This document shows positions 27,152 through 35,063 of a DNA stretch of 64,000 nt, in pieces. Source of the DNA: an uncultured Phocaeicola sp. (GTDB lineage: Bacteria; Bacteroidota; Bacteroidia; Bacteroidales; Bacteroidaceae); NCBI GenBank assembly GCA_948956705.1, contig CARCZS010000003.1, positions 63,569 through 127,568 of the forward strand, read 5' to 3'. The notes beneath the pieces were generated by a model. It had not been told where the DNA came from and searched no databases. It saw nothing but the letters and a program-made list of their open reading frames with translations. Position numbers and translations under genes: made by a program. How positions within the stretch are numbered: position 1 is the stretch's first letter; every line of letters starts with the position of its first letter.

Positions 27152-27619
27152 ATGAAAAGAATTTTGTTTTTTGCATTTTTGTGTCTGACTGCCTGCCTGT
27201 CGGCAGGCGCACAGGCATTGTCTCCCATAACATGGACTGCCTACGGACTGACTTTCAAGGTGCCGAAGGATATTGCCGTGGAGGAGGATACGGAGGAAAC
27301 TTTCCTGTTGAATGATAGTAAGTTTTATATCACTGTCCAGGCTTTGGACTCTGACGGCATCACGAAGGACGACCTGAAAGGGGTGCTTCGGGATTATGCC
27401 AATGATGATGGCGTGGAGAATCAGACTGCTGTCAAAGCCTTTGACTTGGAGCAATTCTATGGCGTTTCAATGGATGGCAAATGTGAGAATGACCATTGTT
27501 GCTATGCCTGCCTGATGACCAAGGCGGCGGGAAGTGCATTTTATATTTCCATCATTTATTCGGCCGGGCATAAAGCGGAGGCTGAGGCTATCCTGAAAAG
27601 TTTTGTGATGGAAGAATAA
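27152..27619 (+). CDS. Small exported protein of unknown function
   Basis: 155 residues with signal peptide MKRILFFAFLCLTACLSAGA and a mature part of about 134 residues. It has an acidic centre and a C-terminal segment with four Cys or more (GKCENDHCCYACL). I recognise no family. It starts 45 bases after the acyl-CoA ligase and ends before a bidirectional terminator, so it may be the last gene of that operon. Confidence 0.75.
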   Translation: MKRILFFAFLCLTACLSAGAQALSPITWTAYGLTFKVPKDIAVEEDTEETFLLNDSKFYITVQALDSDGITKDDLKGVLRDYANDDGVENQTAVKAFDLEQFYGVSMDGKCENDHCCYACLMTKAAGSAFYISIIYSAGHKAEAEAILKSFVMEE

Positions 27620-27700
27620 CCAAAAGTTTTTTTGCTTTAGGAGGTATGCCAAAACCAAGATGTCCACTCTAAAAGTTGCTTCTTATAACTGACAAGTATA

Positions 27701-27750
27701 AAAGAGAGCCATATCCAACTCGATTCTCGAGTGATGATATGGCTTTTCTC
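27701..27750. terminator. Bidirectional terminator between convergent genes
   Basis: GCCATATC (27708-27715) pairs with GATATGGC (27736-27743). A T-rich tract follows on the plus strand, and AAAGAGA precedes it, giving a T-rich tract on the minus strand. It serves the small exported protein (+) and the GH29 gene (-). Confidence 0.75.
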
Positions 27751-27783
27751 ATTGCTGATAAATTGCCCCCCCCTCTATAGTTC

Positions 27784-29175
27784 TTATTTAGTCTTTACTT
27801 TAAATTGCAATGCAATAGGTTCATTCTTGATACCTTTGGGGAGTGACACCTTCACTTTGCCGTCCTTGCAAGTATATTTCACGCTCCTGTTTCCTTTTAG
27901 CATTTTCATCTTGCCTTTTGGAAGATTTCCTGTCCATTCTATCGTTTCCGGCAGTGTTTCTCCCTCGGGCAATGCATAGATGGCATAGAGTGTCTGTCCG
28001 TCTTTGTCGGCAGTGAACCATGTGTGTCCGTCCTGATAAATGGGAGTGATTCGGGTGTTGTAGATAGCCTTGCCATTTGCCCGCAGCCATTCTCCCACCT
28101 CATGCAGACGCTTGGTCACTTCCTCTTCGATGATACCGTCAGGGGTAGGCCCTACACCCAATAGCAGGCAGCCGCCTTTGGCAGTGATTTCACTCAATAT
28201 GTTGATTACCTTCTGCGGCGATTTGAACGGAGCATTTGGCACCCATCCCCAATCATTGCTCAGTGTGATGCAACTTTCCCACGGATAGTCGAGCTGTGTT
28301 TCGGGGATACCGCGTTCGGGCGTCTGGTAGTTTTCGTTCTTTCCCCTGATGCTGCGGTCTACCGAAATCAATCCCGGATGCTTCCGGCGTGCCTGTGCCA
28401 GAATATCGTCCAGGCCGATGTCGTCGCCTTTCACCCAGCCGCCGTCCAGCCAAAGGATATCGAAACTTCCGTAGTCAGACATCAGTTCGTTCAGCTGATT
28501 GCGGGTAAAGGTCTGATAATTCTTCCACCAGTCAGGATGGCGGTCTTTCTTGTAATTGATATTACGGTTGGGGGTAGCGAAATAAGGATTCCAAAACCAT
28601 TCGCAATGCCAGTCGGGTTTAGAGAAATAGCATCCCATCATGAAGCCCTTCTTACGGAAAGCATCGAATACATGGTAAGCCACGTTCTTGCGCGGATTAT
28701 CCTTGAAGGCTCCGTGTGCAATAGAGAAATCTGTGTATTTGGAATCGAAAGTACAAAAACCGTCGTGATGCTTGGTGGTGAATATCATATACTTGATACC
28801 TGCATCCTGCATTACATCCGCCCATTGTTCGGGATTGAAGTTGACCGGATTGAGCGAATCTTTCAAGCCCCAGTACCATTCTTTGTATTCATTGTAGGGT
28901 AAAGGCTTCTTGCGTGAAATCCAGTCGACGTCTTCCGAGCATATCGACCATGATTCTACAATGCCCGGAACGGAGTAAAGACCCCAATGGAACAGGACTC
29001 CGAACTTCTGGTCTTGCCATTTGTCCAGTTTGGCCAACACTTGTTGGTCGGTAGGCCATACATAATCGGTTGCTTCTGACTGCTTGTGGACAAAGCCTTG
29101 TACTTGTTGGGCGTGGAGGTTCAGGGCGAACGCTGCTCCAGCCATGCATACTATTAGTTTTTTGAGGTTATACAT
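27784..29175 (-). CDS. GH29 alpha-L-fucosidase
   Basis: 463 residues with signal peptide MYNLKKLIVCMAGAAFALNLHA. The GH29 barrel shows FGVLFHWGLYSVP, TTKHHDGFCTFDS (about 133-145) and the nucleophile Asp244 in FDILWLDGGW. A short beta-sandwich domain ends the protein. It removes alpha-linked fucose from glycans, probably in the periplasm. It is transcribed in the same direction as the SusD-SusC pair upstream, but a strong terminator separates them and it has its own promoter-like sequence. The linkage preference is not readable. Confidence 0.93.
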   Translation of the reverse strand: MYNLKKLIVCMAGAAFALNLHAQQVQGFVHKQSEATDYVWPTDQQVLAKLDKWQDQKFGVLFHWGLYSVPGIVESWSICSEDVDWISRKKPLPYNEYKEWYWGLKDSLNPVNFNPEQWADVMQDAGIKYMIFTTKHHDGFCTFDSKYTDFSIAHGAFKDNPRKNVAYHVFDAFRKKGFMMGCYFSKPDWHCEWFWNPYFATPNRNINYKKDRHPDWWKNYQTFTRNQLNELMSDYGSFDILWLDGGWVKGDDIGLDDILAQARRKHPGLISVDRSIRGKNENYQTPERGIPETQLDYPWESCITLSNDWGWVPNAPFKSPQKVINILSEITAKGGCLLLGVGPTPDGIIEEEVTKRLHEVGEWLRANGKAIYNTRITPIYQDGHTWFTADKDGQTLYAIYALPEGETLPETIEWTGNLPKGKMKMLKGNRSVKYTCKDGKVKVSLPKGIKNEPIALQFKVKTK

Positions 29176-29234
29176 AACTGTTATGAGTTAGTGTTTATTG
29201 TTTTGTTTGCGTTTAATTTCCGTTTAAGGGTTGA

Positions 29235-29265
29235 TAAAGGTAAGGTTTTCTTATTTGGCGAGCAA
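29235..29265 (-). promoter_or_regulatory. Probable promoter of the GH29 gene
   Basis: On the minus strand TTG (29263-29265) and TACCTTTA (29235-29242) are separated by 20 bases. The -7 element has one mismatch to TAnnTTTG. Confidence 0.35.
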
Positions 29266-29300
29266 GAAAAGAGGATAGAAATTTAATAATTGGGTGGAAA

Positions 29301-29345
29301 ACAAAAAAAGAATGCCCGGAAAGCATTATTCGCTTCCCGGGCATT
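29301..29345 (-). terminator. Terminator after the minus-strand SusD gene
   Basis: A 14-bp stem with one mismatch (29311-29324 with 29332-29345) and a 7-base loop is followed on the minus strand by a T-run (29301-29310). Confidence 0.88.
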
Positions 29346-29369
29346 TCTCAATAGATTATAATGTATCAA

Positions 29370-31130
29370 TTACCATCCCGGGTTCTGTGTCAGATTCGGG
29401 TTGATAGAGATTTCATTAGTCGGAATAGCAAACAGGTAGTTCTTCGGATCTTCAAATCTTGCCTGTGTGTCTACGCGTTTACTGTAAATGTCAAGTTCAC
29501 CTTGGTTGTTTGTACCCAATACATTCTGCATAGTGGCGATATTTTCAGCAGAATAAAGAGTTGCATCAGGAATCATACCCATGCGGGGTGCAACAGAAGC
29601 ATCTAGGCGTTTACCGCATGCCCAACGGCGCAAGTCGTCAAAGCGGTAACCTTCACCGAATAATTCTACACGGCGTTCGCGACGGATTTCACGAATCAGT
29701 GTTGCGTTATTGGCACTTACATTCGGATATTCAGTTTCCAGTTTGGGATCAACGGCCGGAGTCATAGTCAATTTGTGGTTGAATCCTACGCGTTCACGCA
29801 GCTTATTGACTGTTGCATCCAAATCAGTCTGAGAAATGGTGCCCAGTTCTGCAGCAGCTTCTGCACGAATTAACAGAATTTCACCGAAACGGAATACCGG
29901 AGCATCCAATGTTCCCTGATGGTGAGCAGCCAAATGTTCGGCTGCATTATAGAATTTGGCAATGCTATAACCGGTAGAAGATGAACCGCCTGCACCGGTA
30001 TTTACAATGTTGGCAATATTGGCTGGATGTCCGTTCAGATAATAGGTGTGTTCACCGGCTTCGGGCGAGCATACTGTCTGTAGCAAACGCGGGTCGCGGT
30101 TGTTCAACTCTGCCAATAATCCGGTGTGTGTGCTATGTCCGGGGCAATTGCAAAGAGTGATAGGCAATCCTGTTTCTGCGCACAGATAGTCATCAATACA
30201 GTCTTTGCTGACACCCAGAGGGGTTTCGCCTACACCAATCTGACGGCTCAGGTTATTACCTTTACCCAAGCTGGGGTCATAGGCCTTAGACAAGATGATT
30301 TCAGGATTGTTTGCGTAATCAGACTGAATGAATAATTCATGATAAGCCTGTGAAGGAGAACTGCCCTGGAATAATGAGTAGCCATATTCCGATTTCATTA
30401 ATTCTCCGGCCGCATTGTATGCTTCCTGCAGGAATTTTGTATCTCCTTCCATCTTGTGATAACGACGCCATGTACCTTCAAACAAGCAGAAACGTGCTTT
30501 CAATGCCAATGCTGCATCTTTTGAAATGCGAGTAACATCCACTTTCGATTTCATGGGCAACCACTCAATAGCTTGATCGATTTCTTTCAGCATATTGTCT
30601 GCTACCACAGTGCGGGAATCACGTGCTTTATATAAGTCTTCGTCTCCCGGATTTACGACTTTGTCATACCAAGGCACATCGCCATAAGTTTTCACTTTGT
30701 TGAAATAGTCAAGGGTTTTGAGGAATAAGATTTCTCCTGCAAAACGATGTTTTTCTGCTTCTGAAGCCTGTGACTGTTCGTAATTGGCTAAGAAGTCATT
30801 ACAAGCACGGATATATTCCCAGTTCCATTCTGTATCTTTAGCACCGGTAGGAGCTACGTGCAGACCGAAGCTGGTAGTATTGTATTCCCATGGGTAAATG
30901 TTGTCCGATTTGAAATCTTCTTCCATCATACCGAAGTTGTAAGATTGTGGGTCTCCATGCCCTTTAATCAATTTAGGATAGAGATTGTTACAATATTGCT
31001 GTAATCCATCAGCACCGGCTGTTGAAAAGAATTTGTCTTTAGAGATGGAATCCAGCGGTTCGCGATCCAAATAATCGCAGCTTTGCAATGCTAAAGCTAC
31101 TAAACCTATATATAATATATTTTTTTTCAT
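29370..31130 (-). CDS. SusD-like surface glycan-binding lipoprotein
   Basis: 586 residues. Lipoprotein signal MKKNILYIGLVALALQSC, then the SusD/RagB fold with a helical TPR-rich N-terminal half and the usual closing region (REIRRERRVELFGEGYRFDDLRRW). It forms a lid on the TonB-dependent channel encoded immediately upstream (14 bases) and captures oligosaccharide at the cell surface. Together with the SusC gene it is the first of two SusC/D pairs placed head to head. The ligand is inferred to be glycoprotein glycan from the neighbouring enzymes only. Confidence 0.92.
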   Translation of the reverse strand: MKKNILYIGLVALALQSCDYLDREPLDSISKDKFFSTAGADGLQQYCNNLYPKLIKGHGDPQSYNFGMMEEDFKSDNIYPWEYNTTSFGLHVAPTGAKDTEWNWEYIRACNDFLANYEQSQASEAEKHRFAGEILFLKTLDYFNKVKTYGDVPWYDKVVNPGDEDLYKARDSRTVVADNMLKEIDQAIEWLPMKSKVDVTRISKDAALALKARFCLFEGTWRRYHKMEGDTKFLQEAYNAAGELMKSEYGYSLFQGSSPSQAYHELFIQSDYANNPEIILSKAYDPSLGKGNNLSRQIGVGETPLGVSKDCIDDYLCAETGLPITLCNCPGHSTHTGLLAELNNRDPRLLQTVCSPEAGEHTYYLNGHPANIANIVNTGAGGSSSTGYSIAKFYNAAEHLAAHHQGTLDAPVFRFGEILLIRAEAAAELGTISQTDLDATVNKLRERVGFNHKLTMTPAVDPKLETEYPNVSANNATLIREIRRERRVELFGEGYRFDDLRRWACGKRLDASVAPRMGMIPDATLYSAENIATMQNVLGTNNQGELDIYSKRVDTQARFEDPKNYLFAIPTNEISINPNLTQNPGW

Positions 31131-31144
31131 AATCGTTCCTGAAT

Positions 31145-34100
31145 TTAGAATGTTACGTTGATACCAAATGAATAAGTACGGCAGAATGGGTATTTGGTCA
31201 TACGATCTTCCATTTCACCATCTTTCTTTCTGTTACCTGTTGCATCCGGGTCTAGGTATTTATACAAACCTGTAGCTTCCCATAAGTTTTGTCCGCTTGC
31301 AAAAACTCTCAACTGAGCGATGCCGAATTTGGAAATCCAAGCTTGTGGCAGGTTATAACCGATAGTTACATCTTTCAGACGGATGTAAGAAGCATCTTGC
31401 AAATATTTAGTCTGAGTTTGACGGCTGCGAGTTGTGTTGGTCGGAGTTGGATAGTAGGCATTCGGATTTTCGGGTGTCCAATAGTCTAGATGAGTTTCAT
31501 TCAATGTACTCCACCATTGTCCGTAGTATCCCCAGAAAATACCGGTACTGCCTGTACCGAGCCACAAGTCGCGTTTCATTGTACCTTCAAACAAAGCGCG
31601 GATATCAAAGCCTTTCCATGATGCACCCAGATTGATGTTGAAACGATAGCGCGGAGTATTGTTACCGATAATCTTCTTGTCACCGTGGTCGCTTAATGTA
31701 TTCTTTCCGTAGTCAACTGCACCGTTTCCGTCTAAGTCAGCGTAACGGATATCACCTGGCAACCAAGTGGTTGCAATTACTTTTTGGCGAACAGCCTGTT
31801 GTTCTGCTTCTGCTTTGTCCTGAATGAAGCCGTCAGTGACATAACCCCATATTTCACCCAGTTCCATTCCTTCGTAGTAGTCTCCCAGATAACCGGTCGG
31901 GTTGTCATATTTGGTAATTTTTGAATAGCTGTCCGAAAGGCCGATACCGATGTTGTAATCCAATGGGCTGCCGCCTACGTTGGCGATTTGGTCTTTCCAG
32001 CTCAAAGAAAGTTCCCAACCGTTTGTTCTCATGTTGGCTAGATTTTCCTTACCGCCGGTAGACCCCATTGTTGCAGGATAAGTCTTTGATACGACCATAT
32101 CATTGGTATAACGGATAAAGTAGTCGAATGAAGCAGTCAAGCGGTTGTTCAACAGACCCAGATCAAGACCGAAGTTGGCGGTAGTTACCTTTTCCCAACT
32201 TACATTGTTATAAGCCAATGAAGCAGGAGTGATACCGGTTGCCAATTTACCGTTCAATAAGTAGTTAAGCTGAGCAAAGCCCATAGAGCTTAAGTAGTCG
32301 AAGTTACCTGTAGTAACCTGGTTACCTAATGAACCGACAGATGCACGGAGTTTAACGTTTTCGAATATATTGCGTGCAGAGTCAAAGAATTTTTCTTCAG
32401 ATAATCTCCAACCGATAGAAGCTGATGGGAAGAATCCCCAACGGTCATTTTCACCGTATTTTGAAGAACCGTCATAACGACCGTTCACTTCCAATAAGTA
32501 TTTACCTTTATAATCATAGTTCAAACGGAAGAAAGCACCTTGTACAGCCCAGATAGTTGCTTCTTCTTCCAGATTTTGCTTGGTTCCGGCTAAGTCGATA
32601 ACAGGGATATCATTTACAAACAAGCCTGTTGTCTTGCCATACATATTACTGGTTTCTTTAGATTCCTGGTTATAACCTACCATTGCGGTAAGAGAGTGGT
32701 CGCCGAAAGATTTCTTATATTCTGCCCATAAGTTCAATGCTTCATAAGTATCGTCATACTTCCTCAGTGAAACACCGTTCGGGTCACCTTTTGACATTGA
32801 AGTGCCATCGGGTTGCTTCTGATAGATAGTCTTTTCGTGTGAACGAGTGGTTCTGAAGTAACGGTTTCCGGTATAGTCACCTCTTACAGTGAGTCCTTTG
32901 AACGGAGTTAATTTGAAAGAACCTGTATACCAGATATCATCATAAACATTCTTTGTACGTCCGGCCTGTGCCAACATACCCGCAATGTTGAAGTTGAAGT
33001 TAGAACCTGCTACACCTGCAAAGTCTCCATCCGGTAAATAAACGGGAACAAACGGCATGGCGCGATATACTTCATAATAAGGGTCTTCTGAAGTATAGAA
33101 ATTAGAGTTAGGTTCGTTAGCTTCGCTACGATTGTATTTTACGTTCAATCCGATTTCCAACCAATTAGTTAATTGAGTGTTGAAATTGAATGACATATTA
33201 ATACGTTTGAAATGGTCTGTTCCATAAGCCAGCAAACCATCTTGTCCTTTGTAACCTACCGAACCGTAGTAAGAGGTCTTTTCAGAACCACCACGAACGC
33301 TGGCATTGTGCTGTTGCATGAAGGCTGCATCATTAAACAGTACATCCAGCCAGTCAGTATTACCGGCATAAGCCCATTCTCCGTTGGCGGTGAATTTGTT
33401 TCCTTGTGTGTTTTCCCAAGCAGTAGGAAGACTGGGGTCTTTCATGCGTGCTTCTACAGCTTCAATCAATTCATCACTCCAATATTGAGTACCGCTGGTA
33501 TTGTTGGATTCCACATTCATGGCGCGTAACCATTGGTCTGCCGGTAATCCTTTAGCCATGCGTGAAGGAGCTGACCATGAGAAATTATTGTTATAGTTGA
33601 AAGTTACTTTTTCTCCTTTCTTACCTTTTTTAGTTGTAATCAATACAACGCCGAATGCTGCACGTGCACCATATACGGCTGCAGAAGAAGCATCTTTCAA
33701 CACTGAGATACTTTCAATATCCTGCGGGTTAAGCAAAGAAATATCGTTGGTTTCCACACCATCTACCAAGATTAATGCAGAACCGCCATTCAATGATGTA
33801 AGACCACGGACATTGATACTTGTGCTTGAGTTAGGATTACCATTGGCAAACGAAATGTTCAAGTTAGGAATGGCACCTTGCAAACCTTGAGCCAAGTTAG
33901 CGATAGGACGGTCTTCCAAAACATCGCTTTCCGCCATTGCTACTGCACCAGTCAGGTTTACCTTTTTCTGTGTACCATAGCCTACCACCACTACTTCCTC
34001 CAAAGTCTGAGTATCATCTTTCAAGATGATGTTCAAAGGAGTACCGTTCCATTTTACTTCCTGAGTAATGTAACCCACGAAAGAGATTTGAAGAATGTCT

Positions 34101-34351
34101 CCCTTATTGACATTAGATAAAGAGAAGTCACCGTCGATTCCGGTGATTGTTCCATTAGTAGTACCTTTTACTACTACTGAGGCTCCAATGACGGTCTCGC
34201 CGGTTCCGTCTTTTACGATACCGGTACAAGCTCCGTTCTGCTGTGTGATTTTCACATCGGTTACGCTGGGATTGCTAACCGCATACGCTGCTCCGGTAGA
34301 GGCTCCCATCAGGAACAGCATCATACTGACTGATTTTAGTCGTTTTAACAT
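31145..34351 (-). CDS. SusC-like TonB-dependent glycan transporter (minus-strand pair)
   Basis: 1068 residues from ATG 34351; the frame extends to a TTG at 34384, but the ATG gives a proper signal peptide (MLKRLKSVSMMLFLMGASTG). A CarboxypepD_reg-like beta-sandwich (about 37-110) is followed by the TonB-box-like EEVVVVGYGTQKK, the plug and the outer-membrane barrel. It imports oligosaccharides with SusD through TonB energy. The first 130 or so codons are nearly identical to those of the divergent SusC at 34930-38130, forming an inverted repeat, while the rest differs strongly. This side lacks a clear consensus -7 element. Confidence 0.93.
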   Translation of the reverse strand: MLKRLKSVSMMLFLMGASTGAAYAVSNPSVTDVKITQQNGACTGIVKDGTGETVIGASVVVKGTTNGTITGIDGDFSLSNVNKGDILQISFVGYITQEVKWNGTPLNIILKDDTQTLEEVVVVGYGTQKKVNLTGAVAMAESDVLEDRPIANLAQGLQGAIPNLNISFANGNPNSSTSINVRGLTSLNGGSALILVDGVETNDISLLNPQDIESISVLKDASSAAVYGARAAFGVVLITTKKGKKGEKVTFNYNNNFSWSAPSRMAKGLPADQWLRAMNVESNNTSGTQYWSDELIEAVEARMKDPSLPTAWENTQGNKFTANGEWAYAGNTDWLDVLFNDAAFMQQHNASVRGGSEKTSYYGSVGYKGQDGLLAYGTDHFKRINMSFNFNTQLTNWLEIGLNVKYNRSEANEPNSNFYTSEDPYYEVYRAMPFVPVYLPDGDFAGVAGSNFNFNIAGMLAQAGRTKNVYDDIWYTGSFKLTPFKGLTVRGDYTGNRYFRTTRSHEKTIYQKQPDGTSMSKGDPNGVSLRKYDDTYEALNLWAEYKKSFGDHSLTAMVGYNQESKETSNMYGKTTGLFVNDIPVIDLAGTKQNLEEEATIWAVQGAFFRLNYDYKGKYLLEVNGRYDGSSKYGENDRWGFFPSASIGWRLSEEKFFDSARNIFENVKLRASVGSLGNQVTTGNFDYLSSMGFAQLNYLLNGKLATGITPASLAYNNVSWEKVTTANFGLDLGLLNNRLTASFDYFIRYTNDMVVSKTYPATMGSTGGKENLANMRTNGWELSLSWKDQIANVGGSPLDYNIGIGLSDSYSKITKYDNPTGYLGDYYEGMELGEIWGYVTDGFIQDKAEAEQQAVRQKVIATTWLPGDIRYADLDGNGAVDYGKNTLSDHGDKKIIGNNTPRYRFNINLGASWKGFDIRALFEGTMKRDLWLGTGSTGIFWGYYGQWWSTLNETHLDYWTPENPNAYYPTPTNTTRSRQTQTKYLQDASYIRLKDVTIGYNLPQAWISKFGIAQLRVFASGQNLWEATGLYKYLDPDATGNRKKDGEMEDRMTKYPFCRTYSFGINVTF

Positions 34352-34380
34352 AGCTGTGATTTTTAAGTGTTTATTGAAAC
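34218..34380 (-). repeat. Left arm of a 163-bp perfect inverted repeat
   Basis: It covers about 30 bases of leader and the first 44 codons of the minus-strand susC gene. Its reverse complement equals 34901-35063 base for base. Beyond it, similarity continues at about 95 percent for a further 77 bases and then fades. Confidence 0.9.
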
Positions 34381-34403
34381 TCAATTAAATGCTTTCATCA
34401 TAA

Positions 34404-34418
34404 AGTTCTTTCAGAACT
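34404..34418 (-). promoter_or_regulatory. Conserved leader hairpin of the minus-strand susC
   Basis: On the minus strand AGTTCT and AGAACT form a 6-bp stem with a 3-base loop about 52 bases before the ATG. The 21-base surrounding sequence is shared with the leader of the other susC. Confidence 0.5.
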
Positions 34419-34824
34419 ATGTTAAACTGTAAGCCATTGTATATAAGCACGATAAGAAAACGCATAAAAATGTGCAAATAGTCATTCTAGAGAATTTGGG
34501 CTATGGATTTATGTATATAATTCTACTTCTTTTCTACCTTAACAATACGTTTAACCCCACTGTACAACAGGCCAATAAAATTTATTGACAGCATCTTATA
34601 TTAGAAAATCATTGTTGATATCAAGAATGCTCTACTACGTTTCTACTTATAGAATTATAAGTTTTTCTCATAGAATCGTATTTTTAAGATTTAGAGAGCT
34701 TTTAATTCATAAATAAACATTAATTTCATTTCTGTAGCACAAGCTTTGGAATTCACCTTTGTTAAAAAACGACCCGAAGACCAAAATATTTTTTATTCGA
34801 AAGCTACATTCTTTAAAATTATTA

Positions 34825-34832
34825 TATATTTG
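34825..34832 (+). promoter_or_regulatory. Promoter -7 element for the plus-strand SusC-SusD pair
   Basis: TATATTTG matches TAnnTTTG exactly. Transcription would start about 90 bases before ATG 34930 and include the leader hairpin at 34864-34878. No clear -33 element. Confidence 0.55.
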
Positions 34833-34863
34833 CATCGTTAATCTAAATTATATTGAAAAACAT

Positions 34864-34878
34864 AGTTCTGAAAGAACT
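34864..34878 (+). promoter_or_regulatory. Conserved leader hairpin of the plus-strand susC
   Basis: AGTTCTGAAAGAACT can fold into a 6-bp stem and lies about 51 bases before the ATG, the same distance as its copy upstream of the other susC although the bases between hairpin and repeat arm differ. Confidence 0.5.
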
Positions 34879-34900
34879 TGGTACAGTTGGTTATTAATAA

Positions 34901-35063
34901 GTTTCAATAAACACTTAAAAATCACAGCTATGTTAAAACGACTAAAATCAGTCAGTATGATGCTGTTCCTGATGGGAGCCTCTACCGGAGCAGCGTATGC
35001 GGTTAGCAATCCCAGCGTAACCGATGTGAAAATCACACAGCAGAACGGAGCTTGTACCGGTAT
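34901..35063 (+). repeat. Right arm of the 163-bp perfect inverted repeat
   Basis: It covers about 30 bases of leader and the first 44 codons of the plus-strand susC gene, and is an exact reverse complement of 34218-34380. Confidence 0.9.

Larger units (their letters stand above)
34381..34900. promoter_or_regulatory. 520-bp spacer between the two susC genes
   Basis: AT-rich divergent control region bounded by the inverted-repeat arms. It holds the plus-strand promoter, two copies of a conserved hairpin and no gene. On the minus strand the nearest -7-like sequence, ACTATTTG at 34475-34482, departs from the consensus. Confidence 0.7.

Noticed and set aside
34759..34929. Longer N-terminus for the plus-strand SusC
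   Set aside because: It begins with TTG and contains the promoter -7 element and leader hairpin. ATG 34930 starts a normal signal peptide identical to that of the other SusC.
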